DNA of 64,000 nt from Hydractinia symbiolongicarpus (GCF_029227915.1 NC_079879.1:12462001-12526000); one strand, 5' to 3'; counted from the first letter of the stretch, positions 11,877 through 23,689 are shown. Notes: generated by a model from the sequence alone, not told the origin. Made by a program: numbers and translations.

Positions 11877-12085
11877 CCACGCCCAATATCATAATGACGA
11901 GACTTATTAAACAAATGATAAGCGTGATTAGAATTTTCAGAACGGCTGATTACGTCCGTTTTTATCCTTAAGACAAATTTGGTGTTAAAAAATTGATCAC
12001 CCATCTGAATTAGAATTTTCGTTATAGGACATACTTTTCCACATCAATAAGAAAGTTCGGGATCCTCCTAATATCAAACTATTTA
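11877..12085 (+). repeat. Member of the CTATCACAGGATAT repeat family, copy C
   Basis: Aligns in order with 3445-3640: ACGCCCAATA..CAT, then GGCTGA..(A)CGTCCG.TTTTATC, then TTTTC.(T)TA(CA)GGA(TA)T..TTTTCCACAT. It is too decayed to hold an open frame. Confidence 0.45.
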
Positions 12086-13518
12086 ATCAAGTAATATGTT
12101 AACGAAAACTATGATCAATTAATATTCCAGGTTAAACAACGAATAATTTATTCCCAATCTGTTCAGTTATATAACATGAACTCAATAGGTGACATAACAT
12201 ATATATTAGTATGAAGTATGAATTAAAAGTTATCTAAGACAACGTATATTGAAAGTAGCGGGTAATAAGTTATCATATCATCCTTTCCTAAAGGGATGAT
12301 ATCATCCAGTGTCCAAAGCGTAACAGTTTTGGTTTCTTAAAGCGGACTGCAGAGCATCAGATTGCTTTTTGACTCCCTGTACGGAGTTAATTAAAGATAC
12401 TGTTTCGTGTTGATCCTGCATGTTGCCTAACTAACCCTGCGTGCACTACAAAGGCTTGTTAAATGTTTGCCAAAATTGTGCTACAGTGTTACAAAATTAA
12501 AAGATATAAATTTACGACGTAAAACTAAAAATTGTGTTCAAAAAGCTTTGCAACTAAATACCTTGCGACAACATTGAATGTTATTATATCTGACAGTATT
12601 TTGTACTCAGCAGAACCGTTACATAAAAGTGTCTTTGCGCAACAAAAAAGTTTAGCTTACATCATTACACCAAGTTTAGTACAGAAAATGAAACGTTAAC
12701 TAGTGTTCAAAGTGAAAATGAAGCCTTATGTTCTTTTAGAAAGAGCGTTATTACAGGTTCAAAAGCACATGAATTCAAAACACAAATGGACAAAATTAAA
12801 AAAAGGCAAAAATCATGACATTTCTGTGTTAGAAGAAGAAATGGAACCATTGGCTATTGAAAAATTAAAAAAAATTTTGTCTATAGAACATAAAAAAAAT
12901 TGCAAGGTGAAATGAGAATGGTGCTCGGATGTATGGCTGGTAGCAAAGTGCCCATTTTCAATTAATTATACCACACTGAATGATCTTAATATAAAACTCA
13001 CCACCATATATTATTAACACAGAAGATGGGCATAAACACTTTAATGAAAGACATCCATACTACACACAGTGTTAGTTACAACTAGCTGCTACAAAACTAA
13101 AACATTGTACTCTGTACATTGGATTACTCGTGAACATTGAATATACGAAGTTTATTACGGTGGAATTTTTTGTAAAAAAGAATTGAGAAAATTGAAAAAT
13201 TTTACAGGCATATGATCTAAAATGTAAGTACATGGATTTAAAATAATTTCTATATATACACATGAATTAGTAATTGGTAAATAAATTATTTTTTTTATTT
13301 ACGTTTTTTTTAGGAACCAACAAAGTTTTCATTCAAAATACTCAAATTCTAAAACTCAAGAGAAAGTATGGCTAATATAAAATTTTTCTTTCTGTTATTT
13401 TATTTAGACGGATCTAGTAACTCTTTTTACTCAAGAGAGTGCATTGCTTTGTTTTACAATCAGCCATGACGGTATAACTACTATGATTATATCATTTAAT
13501 TGACTTTTCAAATTAGCC
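12086..13518. other. Gene-free region, one weak ORF
   Basis: A plus-strand frame at 12703-12915 reads a 70-residue lysine- and glutamate-rich peptide with no recognisable motif. It lacks flanking splice signals that would identify it as an exon. Nothing else is recognised. Confidence 0.35.
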
Positions 13519-13948
13519 TTTATTTTTTTTTATTAATTTTTTTTATTTATTTTTTTATTAACTGTCTTTCAGGCACTTCCATATTTTACAATGGCTATTC
13601 GTCCTATTAAAATAATAATAATATTTAAATAAAGAAATAAGTTATTCTATAAAAAAGACACTGTAAAACTGTAGACAAGATTAGCAGAGTTCAAAGTGGC
13701 GAAGGATTTAAGACATCGATATAATAGATTCTGACGGAAAATTAAGACCAGAACATATGAAAATAAAAATTATACACCAAAATATATAATAAAAAAATAT
13801 ACATATATTAAATATATTTATTAATCGACGGGCTTAAGAAATAAAAACAATCGAGCAAATGGACAAAAATTGAGACTAAGTAGAGCAGAAGGAATAAATC
13901 AAAGCATAAAGTATTGCTAGTGGATTGGTCTCAATCGGTCAGTAGATG

Positions 13949-16900
13949 TTAAGTTAGGATATTGAGAAATTGTCGTTTAAAAAAAAAAAATAAAATAAAA
14001 ATCGCAAGACCATGGTCTAATAATAAATATTTTTTCAAAAAAGTACGAAATTTTTTGTGATCAGGTTCTTCCCTGATAGCTTTGGGAAGATCATTTAGAA
14101 GGCGACTTGACTTACCAAGAAACAATTTCTCCGACACATTGATTTCATACTTAGAAATAACTTCGTCAACATTACGAGTTCCACGTCCAGCAATTCTCAA
14201 CTTGAAACCTTTCAAATACGATGGAAACTCATCCTGGTGAATCGATTTGTGGGCAAGTTTTAAAATTTCAAAGTGTATTTGTTGCTGGATTGGTAGCCAA
14301 CCAAGTTGTATTACATCCTCGAGCGTGGAATATCTCAGCGTTACAAAAGACGCAATTCTGCACAATAGTTTATCAAGTTTTTTCAGCTGGAATAGTGGCA
14401 GGTTCCAAAACAATGAACAGTAATAGTGAATTTTCGAAATTAGAAGGTCTTCTGCCAGTTGCTTCCGCAAACGAAATGTTGCTGTGCGACGAAGATAGCG
14501 AAGAACGTATAGTTTCGCATAAACTGATTGAGAGAGTTTATTGATATGGGTTTCCCAGGTTAGATTTTGATCGAACTGGATGCCAAGAAGTCTGTAAACG
14601 GTAACGCGTTCGATCAGTTGGTCCGAGTGGTGGATATGGAATGTTGAATGGTTGGAGTTCATGAGATCGTGAAGTTTTGCCATTCTCGGTGTTGACAAAA
14701 GCATGATTTTCGTTTTTCTGTTATTGAACGCAAGATTATTTGTGGTCGACCATTGCTTCAGCTGGTCTAATCGTTGAGTCAAGTTGTTGATTGTAGGTTG
14801 TATGTTTATAGTCTTACAATGTTCATAGATACTTGTATCATCTGCATATTGGTTTGTGGTCCCACCATCGACGATGTCTTGTAGGTCGACCGTATAGAGG
14901 TTAAATAGTACAGGACCAAGAATTGAACCTTGAGGTACCCCAAATAACATTGTTCCGTAGTCAGATTGTTTGTCGTCTATCTGAACGAATTGGCGGCGGT
15001 CACTGAGGTACGATAACATCAGCATAGCAGCATTGTTGGAAAAGCCTATCCTTCGTAATTTAATCAACAGGGTTTTGTAATCTACAGTGTCAAATGCTTT
15101 TGAATAGTCCAGAAATGCTGCTAGCGTGACCTCGCCTTTGTTCATCGCGCCAACGATGTCGTCTCGAATCTTCATTAAGAGTGTTTCGGTCGAGTGACGC
15201 TTGCGGAAACCGGACATCGTTTGGTGGTATATATGGTTCTGTTCGATATAATCAACGATCTGTCTTGCCATTAAACGTTCGAAAAGCTTTGATAAGATCG
15301 GTAAAACAGTGACAGGTCTGAATTGGTCTGGAGTAATGGACTGTTCTGTTTTTGGAATTGGTGTTACTTTGCCGATTTTCTACAGCTGATGAAAGGTGTT
15401 TTCAGCTATCCCTGAGTTGATGATGTGAGTAAGTGGGGATGCGATGTGGTCAGCAATGGGTTTGATGAGTGCTACAGGGAGGTTGTCGTAGCCAGCGGAA
15501 CAGTCGCTTCGAAGATTTCTAATTTCTCTGAGCACTTGATCGTATGTGACAGGACGAAATTGGAATTCTTGGTCAGCTTCAGTAACGAGGTCTTGAAGAA
15601 GGAGTTGAATTTCTTCTTTAGATGTCGGTTGCGATCCAAGGATTCTGGGTGCCGTAGATATGTAATGTGCGTTTAGTTCGGAGGGTTGGATGTTTATAAC
15701 GTTTTTATTTGGATGGAGAAATCGGTGGATTAGTTTCCAAACCTCTTTAGGCTTTTTCGATGAAAGAAGTCTGCGGTAGAAAGTCTTTTTGGTGTATTTT
15801 ATCTGTCTTTTTAGAGCGTTTCGAGCATTTCGAAATTCATTCCAGTCGGCATTCAACTGAGTCTGGTGGGCTAAAGTACGCTTTTCGTGACAAGTTTGTT
15901 GTAGGTTGGTGATTTTTAAGTCTTTCATCCAGGGTGCCGGAGGACGGGTGACCTTGATTCTCTTCAACGGTGCGTGACGTTCGATGCACTCAAAGAGTAG
16001 ATGGTTGAGTGTGCTTAGGCTGTCATCGGTACAATCAGTTGCATAAACGATATTGAAAGGGATGGTTGCGGTGTCAGCAACATACGCCGACAGGTCAAAA
16101 TTTCTCATGTCACGAATGATCTTGTACCGTGGTTCAAATCTGGCTACACGAGTATTGATGCAAGCGAATACAGCATCGTGGTCGCTGATTTCTGGTGTTG
16201 GAAGAACTTCACAGAATTTCACTTTGCAGGAGGAGTTGGTCGAGATGTGATCGAGTAGGGATAATCCTTTTCGTGATGGAGAGTTGACATGCTGAGTGAG
16301 GTCGAACGATCGAAGGGTTTCGAGGTAAGAGTCTTTAATTTGAGAGTTCTGCAAAAGATCAATATTGAAGTCACCTGTTATCACCACATTTCCTGACCAG
16401 TCGAGAGTAGCGTTTCCAATGATGCGGTCGAAGTTGTCGAGCCATTCTGCTTTTTCTTGGTGTGTGAAGTTCGGCTGGTAGGCGACACAAAGGAGTAGCT
16501 TCGAGTGTTTATTTTTCCCATCGATTTCAACCCATAAATGTTCGAGAGCTGGATTGATATTGACGATATCCTTGCGCAATTTATGCTTTATATTATCCTT
16601 GATATAAACGCCTACACCACCACCACGCTTGTTATCTCGATTATGGTAGTACATTGTGTAACCTTCGATCTTTACGTACTCGAGTAGGAAAGGGTTGTCT
16701 TTTAGCCAGGTTTCGGTGAGGGTTATCGCATCAAAATCGTACTTGTGTACAAAAAGCACAAATTCGTCGAATGTAGACACCATTGACTGAGTGTTGAGAT
16801 GAGCGATACTAAACAAGTTTCTGTTTTGGTTGAGTTGTTCGAGTTGAAGGTCTTGGAGCTGTTGTTGAGCGACTTCTTGCTCGATTTGGGATAGTTCTCG

Positions 16901-17299
16901 GACGTTGCAAAATGGTAGGATGAAAGGCAAGCAGTTCGGACACAACCAGTCGGTTATTGTAGATTTTCTTTTAGGATCGACACAACGGAGATGAGTCTTC
17001 TGTTGGCATCGACAGCAGCTGACGAGTTTGCTGTTTTTGCGAACCGTTTTCGGACACAGGGAACACGAGGACGGTCCAGGATTCGATTCGACATCGCCGG
17101 ACAAAAGAATATCAGTACCTGAGATGTTAAGCTGAAATGTAGCACAATGGTTTGCGTACAGACGGATTGGCGAGCAGAATCTTCGCTTGTTGTTGTTTTT
17201 CGTAGAAGCAAATCTCGATCTGTCGGTCGACTTTTCCAATCTGCACGACAAAAAATACACCAGAAGAAGCAGCGTGACAATCTTCTTCTTTTGAAACAT
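13949..17299 (-). pseudogene. CR1-like polyprotein: signal-like segment, 2A, PHD, endonuclease, RT; one internal stop
   Basis: The frame is open for 639 codons (17299-15383), meets TAG at 15382-15380, and then continues in the same frame for 476 more codons to 13949. This is one nonsense codon in an otherwise continuous 1116-codon frame. In order: hydrophobic residues 7-19; a 2A motif at 69-76; a Cys/His PHD-type finger at about 80-121; an EEP endonuclease from about 163 (HLNTQS, TETW, GDFNID, SDHD); a linker; RT from about 596 with FRPVT before the conserved fingers, GVPQGSILGP, and the catalytic YADDT near 14840. The endonuclease nicks target DNA and the RT copies the RNA at the nick. The N-terminus may be longer, since the ATG at 17299 is simply the first in frame. 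The preserved catalytic motifs imply recent activity. Confidence 0.85.
17072..17095 (-). other. 2A ribosome-skipping motif (DVESNPGP) in the retroelement frame
   Basis: Residues 69-76 of the retroelement protein read DVESNPGP, an exact match to the 2A consensus D-[VI]-E-x-N-P-G-P. It is preceded by the leucine-containing stretch typical of active 2As. In known cases the bond between Gly and the final Pro is not formed, so the upstream 75 residues are released and translation continues from Pro76. Here the released piece carries a hydrophobic N-terminus. Activity is inferred from the motif only. Confidence 0.85.
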
Positions 17300-17378
17300 G
17301 TTTGAGCTCTTAAAACTGCAAGTTCGTCAAAAATTTTGCGAAAAAACTTCTAAATTTTTACTTTTTGAACGTCAGTTG

Positions 17379-17380
<2 letters not shown>

Positions 17381-17406
<26 letters not shown>
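17381..17406 (+). repeat. A homopolymer, about 26 bases
   Basis: An uninterrupted run of A on the plus strand lies immediately outside the inferred 5-prime end of the minus-strand retroelement. It could be a target site feature or the tail of another, older insertion. Confidence 0.8.
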
Positions 17407-17411
<5 letters not shown>

Positions 17412-17964
17412 GCTGCTTAATTGGGCTATAAAAAGTCATAAGACATTGGATATATATTATATATTATAATGCACTCAATAATCACAATGCAGTATGACAT
17501 AATGCGACATTAAGAATAGAAGTATTTCTGTAAATAAGGTGTTTGGACATATCATATTAGTTTTTGGACAAGGCAGAAACACAGCACAGTACAGTATTTC
17601 TTGTAGTGCTACAGTTCACATGTAACGTTGAGTCACCCGGGCCTAAATCCGGAAACTTACAAAGTATGTAGGTAATATAAAAATATTTTATGCTCATTTT
17701 AACAGCTTGGCTGTGAAACCACCCCTTAACAAATTTCGGGAAAATAATTTTTATTTTAGACTATCAGTTATTATATTTTCTGTTTAATTAGCCAGTGGAT
17801 GTCACCATCCAGGACCAAATGGTTCCTAACAGCCAATTGCATGTACTTTTCGTTCCATAAAAATTTCTAAGGCACCTTTGTACCGGGAATTGATGCAGCT
17901 GACCCAAACCAAACATATGGATTTATAACTACCTCTATGTCTTTCTGACCAACGTTTTATTACG
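17407..17964. other. AT-rich spacer, no gene seen
   Basis: Nothing recognisable lies between the retroelement and block B. A minus-strand frame (17826-18026) has no identifiable domain. Confidence 0.4.
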
Positions 17965-19690
17965 TGCACCTTTAATAAGAGGACGGTAAAAAAGAAAAAG
18001 TATGGTTTGTTGAATTCAATATTCACTGATCCAACAATTATTCAATTAATAGGGGGAATAATTTTTAGACGATCTTATAATGAACCAGATATGGCACATC
18101 TGAATCAAACACAAATAGATTTCTTTCCGTCTTTGGTTTTACTTCTAGTTTTGCATTTTTTTTTAAACAAATTTTTTCTGAAACAAGAGTATCTCTTAGG
18201 AATATTAATCGGAGAAATTTTGTGAAATAAAAGTAAATGTTTTTACTTTAAGACGGTTTTGGTATACAAGGTACATTTCACCTTGAATGAAAATATTGTT
18301 TTTTTAGCAAATTTTACGTTAGGTCAAATGACAACAAAATTTATGTAATCATGCGTTTTAACGAGTCAGCACGGACTTATTAATATTTTTAAGATAGTAT
18401 ATTTTCAACACTATCTTCTATATCTTGACATATTACATAGGTGACACAGATATTAAGGATGTAGATAAAATTAACGCATAGATTTTGAGATCCGTTTTTT
18501 ATTATCAATTTTAGTATTTCCTAGGCTGGATACATAATATCTAGCATCCGCATAAATATTATAACATCTATAAAATTTATGTGGGTAAAGGATATCCTGT
18601 GATAAAATGTAATAATAAAAATCCACATTGACGTAAGGATAAAAACGGACGCAACAGCCACTCTTAAAATTCATAATTACCCAGTTTTCACCTGTTTACC
18701 AGCCATGCCATTATAATATTGTGAGCGCTTGTGTTTCCTCTTTGTCAATATTAATTTTGTTAGGCCATCTCCCGTTCAACCTCGTAATGTTATCCGGTCA
18801 GCATTTTTAGTAAAAATGTTCTTGGTCAGCAACCAAATGTGATGCATATACGATGATAGTGGTTTTACACTTTTTATCTTGCTGTGATTGTAATGTACGG
18901 AGTGGTCAGATTCTATATACATTCCATGGTGCAACTACAGTAATTTCAAAATTCTTCCGGTTCTGTTTTTTTTAAGGTTGCAATGCAGCATTTACGCCAC
19001 GTTTATTTATCATCTTATATAACATAGTACACTGTGATTAATATTATTTTTATTTTACGAATGATATGTATGTTATAGTCACTTCTTGTTTTGCATTTTT
19101 GTCGTCCCTGTGGGCAGTGCTAACTCACTTCTTCTTTAATGTATTTAAATTTTCCTGTTGTTATTGTTTACCTTCTGTTGTTCATTTTGCGATGTTTTGA
19201 AAAGCATTTTTTTTTTTAATTGTATAGAATAATCACATTCGAGTTTTCATTAGCGGACATGTTCAAGAATGGACATTACTTTTCTTTATCCAATGACAAA
19301 ACTTACTGAATACGTTTACTGAATTTAAATGCACATTTGTTATCAAAAATAAAATTGTTTTTACAAATAAAAAATGTTTATGAAAATAAAGACTAATGAT
19401 TCCCTTCCCTTTGATTGAATATTTTTTTGTATTTTTAAGCAAAGCGATTTTTCGAAGGAAAATCTAAACTGGAATTTAAAGATTCTGATTGAAAACAATT
19501 GGAATAAAATAAATGTATTTTTTCATTCTTGCTATGTCTGTAAATCTGGTAACTTTTGGAAACTCGGTATAAAATGGACTGGATTTCCCTATATCAAGCG
19601 GTTTTGGGGCGGGTCTATCCAACGAAAATGCACGACTTTTGCGCGAGGTTTGTTTGATAATAAAGCCTGCCTTTTGACTCAAACTTTATT
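17965..19690. repeat. Diverged duplicated block, copy B
   Basis: Collinear partner of 1410-3480 (see copy A). The best-preserved parts are 18445-18670, matching 1845-2080, and 19100-19130, identical to 2451-2481. The unit order and orientation are the same as in copy A, so this is a direct repeat about 16.5 kb away, with the retroelement and the six-cysteine gene between them. Confidence 0.6.
18471..18674 (-). other. Conserved 67-codon frame shared by both duplicated blocks
   Basis: The frame contains SGCCVRFYPYVNVDFYY and PHKFYRCYNIYADARYYV. The same frame in block A (about 2065-1870, minus) reads SGCCVRFYSYVNVDFYY and PHKFYRCYNIYADPRYYV, broken by one stop near its end. Because nucleotide identity is also high here, this does not prove coding selection. 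A TTTTATCACAG acceptor-like site lies inside the frame in both copies. Product unknown, no domain recognised. Confidence 0.3.
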
Positions 19691-19972
19691 GGCGCTAACT
19701 TTAATCCCTTAGAGCCTGTGAAAATTTTTTAGCAGACGGATAAATGTCCTATTTTTTTACTTTCTCACAATTCTTTAAATTTTGGTAAAAACACATGTGG
19801 TTTTGTTTATTTACTAAAAGGACAGTGATGAAACATAGCAAACAGTTTCCTATAACCGAAGCAAGAAAGATTACACAGGAAAGACATGAATGATGTTAAA
19901 AAATTTCTTCATTTTCCATACACGTTTACTAAGAAGAAGAAAGAAAAATTGTTTTGAAATATTTGTTTCTTA

Positions 19973-20167
19973 GGCAGCCTTTACATGAAATTTTATTTCG
20001 CACTTAAAATGTAAACACGATTTACCCGAAATGAAACTAGTGTGCATGTGTACAAAGTTATGGCGCATGTGCAGTTCATACAATCCCGATATGAAGAACA
20101 CAATGATAATTCATAACGATTTAAAATCTCATTTTAGACAAATCTCACGCTGGGTCCAAAGGCTACC
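19973..20167. mobile_element. 195-bp MITE with TTA target-site duplication
   Basis: The ends GGCAGCCTTTACATG and, on the other strand, GGTAGCCTTTGGACC form imperfect terminal inverted repeats. Each end is flanked by TTA (19970-19972 and 20168-20170). A 3-bp TWA duplication is typical of PIF/Harbinger elements. The internal segment GCGCATGTGCAGTT..TA also occurs at about 30470-30490. There is no coding capacity. Confidence 0.55.
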
Positions 20168-20521
20168 TTAGTAATTACAGACTCGCATTACTTCGTTTTC
20201 ATAGCTTAGGGAAAATAGTCCAAAGCTACAAACCTATTTAATAAAACGTTTAGTATATGTATTATTAAATATTTACAAATGTCTAGACAGTAACGACAAC
20301 AACCAGAGGAATCTCATTATGTAATTATTTCATAAAAAATCCCAAAAGGCAGGATGCCGACAGAATTTTCACATTGTGTCATTTCCTATGTAGTTGTCCA
20401 CGAACAAAGCAACGTTGTCACGTGTGAATAACATCAACGGCGACACTTCAGAATCTCGTCTAGGAGCGTTTATCATGGACAAAGTTCTCAGTGCTTAGAA
20501 ATTTTTTAAAGGAAACTTCAA

Positions 20522-20561
20522 TCTATATTATAATACCCGTATACGTCTAACTAACGACTAG
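20522..20561 (+). mobile_element. 40-bp minimal Helitron-like element
   Basis: It begins TCTATATTATAATACCC and ends AACGACTAG, sitting between A (20521) and T (20562). A 5-prime TC, a 3-prime CTAG and insertion between A and T are Helitron hallmarks. Both ends match the 136-bp element at 27520-27655, so this appears to be an internally deleted copy reduced to the two termini. Confidence 0.5.
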
Positions 20562-22801
20562 TCTGGTCAAAAATGCTGTCTTTCCGATATAAAACTTTCA
20601 CGCAAATGAATTACCTTTATATATAATTTTATATATTGTTATATTGTTTATGCCAAAGTCTTTGAAACTTAGGGAATGTTAATTAGGAACCTCATAATGT
20701 CATAGGTAACAGGTTAGGCTACGTTTGACTAACCATCCATAACCTTTCTAACTGTACGCCTTTCTGTAATACGTCATGCTAATTTTCTGTTCATTCTTGT
20801 TGATTTAATTTTTATCAATCTTCGTGTGTCCTATTCAAAATGTAGTCCATGATTATTTAGTTCTTACTTTATTTTCTGATTTGAGTTTGAGACGGGATTA
20901 CATCCAGTACGTCAATTTCACATTTACCATTTAAAATTTTTTTATGTTTTCTTTATCATCTGCATCTCCCTTGGTTAATTTCCAACGATTTCAAATGTTC
21001 TGCTTTCCATGCAGAAACACATGGACGCACTTTCTTTTTCGACTGTATGTTATCCACCAACCAAGTCAAATAACCGTCAATCAATTGTCAAAAATGCAGG
21101 TATTTTAACGCATATTTTTCTATTCATTCTAATTTATTCACAATTCTCTAAATTTCTGGTCAACTGTAAATTAATGAAATACGTTTACCTTTGATAGAGT
21201 TGCCTTAAATGAAATCAAGCATTCTCCTGGTTAATCATTGGTATAAAATTGAAACCAAAAAGTTAAATTGCCAATGTTACACAGGAAAACGTTACACACG
21301 TCAACATTCTGCTATAAAAAAATAATTTAAGGGAAATATTTATTTACTAAAATTAATAAATTTGTCATTGTAGAATGTCCCATGGTTACTGAAAATACGC
21401 CAGTGCATCATCGTTATTTTGTGGTTTATACAATATCCTCTATCAGATTACACATGCAGCAAATATAAAGAACATTAAGATAGGAGACGTGACTTAATCC
21501 TTTTTACATGTAAAACGAACAGAGCAATTTCGTTGAAAAGTAAAAGAATTTCTTGTTTTTCTTTCGACTTCACTTGAATTAGCATACAAATTAAAGCGGC
21601 GAAGACAATAGAATTTTACGTCTCTTCTGACTTTTATCATTCGTACAGTCATCCCCCATCCTGCCACTCGTCATGCAGTCAGTCATATTTTTACACTTAC
21701 ACTGGACATTCTCGCAAACTGGATTTTTTTCGGTATGAATACATGTTAATAAATAAAATTAGAATAAACAGGACGGGTGTCCAAAATCTGCTTGATATGT
21801 CAATTACCAAACCTTTAACACTTATAAGCAGGTAAATGATCCTAGAAAGCGAATCCAGCGTCGGTACTAATAAAAACAGATATTAACAAAATTGTTTCGT
21901 ATTATAGAAAAATCTGTAGAGTACAAAAATGCTCCCGTGGGATCAAGAAAGACACGTAACCAGGATTTTGATTTAGAAAGATGGATGACTAGAAAAGAAT
22001 ATCTTATTTTTTTCTGATTTGTGAAATTAATGTTGTTTAAAAAGGTTATAATATTATCATGTAAAAAGGCAATACGGTGATTGTGAAAATACACAGTTAT
22101 TTTTAAATTTATTGTTAAAACCAGTTCTTAGTATGTGAATTTCCGCAGGTTTTCGCACATATTTATCTAAATATCACGTATTTCCCTTCGCATCAAAGCT
22201 GATAAAAAATATCTAATGAAATATATAATTTTGTGTTTTCGTAACACGTTTTTTTTTCCACTCGCACAGTTCAATACCTGTGTATTTTGAGGTCGTGCGC
22301 TCACGGAGGAGTGCATTGGTGTAGTCCTGTTGTGCGTGTTTTTGTTTTCTGTAGAACAAAAAGTTTCCTATTTAGTCTACGGATGTCTTAGTTAAATAAT
22401 CCAAAATGGCGGTTTTATATTTACTTCTCTGCTTTTCAAGGCGCTAAATGTGACGACGATGCTCGTGAGTATTTGTAGCTTAATACTTATGTGAAAATTT
22501 TATTATTAACCAACGTTAAGCGATGAAAGAATGGTCCTTTCTAGAATTTCCTAATTCTGTCCAACTCAATTAAGAGGTCGATACTAAAAATAATTCCTCA
22601 GTAAATGGTAGAAAAAATTACCTAATTTTGTAAATATTTTTGTTCTTTAAGTGCCTCATTTGCAAGTTGAAAGTTACAGTCAAACCCTTCATATAGCCGA
22701 GCTTCTTAAGAATCGTCTCGTTTTTTTTTTAAATCTAAATAAAATCCAACCAAAGTATTATATTGCGCAAAAAACTGGACGACGTCATAATCATTATAAT
22801 A

Positions 22802-23559
22802 CAGTAGAGTCTCCATAACTCGAACAGCCACGGGGAAAAGGAAATCGTTCGAGTTATGGAGACATTCGAGTTGTAGAGGTTTTCAACTTTTAGCGCAATA
22901 TCCTCCCTTTACGTGAACCAGCTGGATAAAAACGTTATATTTAATCTTAAGTCTAACTTTAAGGGGGCTATTAGGTTAATGAAAGTCAAAACAATACACT
23001 TTTAATGAATTTTTTAATGTTTATTTAGAAAAGACTGTGCTTGGAGGAATTTTGAACTCTTTTGCCACATCCTTTGGCGCAGTACCCTTTTCCAACGCTT
23101 TAAGAGCTTTGTACTTGATTTTGCACGACTTATTGTCAATTCGACGCTTTGATCCTGCCACAAACGACATTGTTATGAGAGTGTCTTTCTTTTGAAATTC
23201 TTTAGATTTTCTCGAAAACGTTCGAAAAAGACGTTCGAAAGGTTTGGATGACGCATCATTAATCATTCGAATTAATAATAAGGCCTGCAAAACACGTATT
23301 AACAAGATTTTTAGACCCAATTTATCAGGAAAACTGTTCGAATTTTGATTATGATGTCAGAAAATTCGAGTTATGGAGAGAAAAGTCTCCAAGGGACAAA
23401 AAAATTTGTTCGAGTTAAGGGAAGATTCGAGTTATGGAGGTTCGAGTTGTAGAGGTTTTTTTATAAGAGTTTATTAGGAAATTTTCACGGTGCCAACGAA
23501 TTTGTTCGAGTTAAGGAGAGATTTGAGTTATAGAGGTTCGAGTTATGGAGACTCTACTG
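22802..23559. mobile_element. 758-bp pogo/Tigger-like element with perfect terminal inverted repeats
   Basis: A 24-bp terminal repeat starting CAGTAGAGTCTCCATAACTC is perfect at both ends (22802-22825 and the complement at 23536-23559) and is flanked by TA on each side, the Tc1/mariner/pogo target duplication. Just inside the ends are several copies of TTCGAGTTATGGAG variants (22863, 23363, 23418, 23432, 23507), probably transposase-binding subterminal repeats. The interior carries only an N-terminal transposase fragment, so the element is non-autonomous. The perfect ends imply fairly recent mobilisation. Confidence 0.85.
23021..23170 (-). pseudogene. Pogo-like transposase N-terminus (CENP-B/psq helix-turn-helix), truncated
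   Basis: About 49 residues contain KRRIDNKSCKIKYKALKALE and DVAKEFKIPPSTVFSK, the usual N-terminal helix-turn-helix of pogo/Tigger transposases and CENP-B-like proteins, which binds the terminal repeats. The frame stops directly after the first DNA-binding domain. No DDE catalytic domain is present in the 758-bp element. A truncated DNA-binding fragment could in principle act as a competitive repressor, but nothing here shows expression. Confidence 0.65.
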
Positions 23560-23689
23560 TATATAAAATTCGGAAAGGTGTATTGGAAGGGAAAAAAACC
23601 ATTTTGTTTGTTTCGACTATAAAACCTTTGGCTTGTTTTTGTGGATAAATTTTTGTAAATTAAGAGTAAATCCCGCAGCAAGTTAAATC

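Larger units (their letters stand above)
13519..17378 (-). mobile_element. CR1-clade-like non-LTR retrotransposon, nearly full length
   Basis: The element runs right to left. A single long reading frame (17299-13949) encodes an N-terminal zinc finger, an APE-type endonuclease and a reverse transcriptase. It is followed by a roughly 430-bp 3-prime UTR ending in AATAAA-like repeats around 13519-13560 (minus strand TTAATAAAAAAATAAATAAA), the usual tail of a non-LTR element. The 5-prime boundary is inferred near 17378, just before an A homopolymer. No target-site duplication could be confirmed by eye. Length and domain order fit the CR1/L2 group, which has a PHD-like finger, AP endonuclease and RT and lacks RNase H. 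Confidence 0.85.
19691..22801. other. Gene-free AT-rich region
   Basis: Apart from the MITE at 19973-20167 and the 40-bp element at 20522-20561, I see no gene. Short similarities (for example CACAATTCTCTAAATTTCTGG near 21140 and CACAATTCTTTAAATTTTGG near 19767) suggest further old internal duplication. Confidence 0.4.

Noticed and set aside
14221-17280. Plus- and minus-strand ORFs overlapping the retroelement (14221-14544, 15425-15676, 16053-16250, 16954-17280)
   Set aside because: They are shadow frames of the retroelement coding sequence with no independent features.
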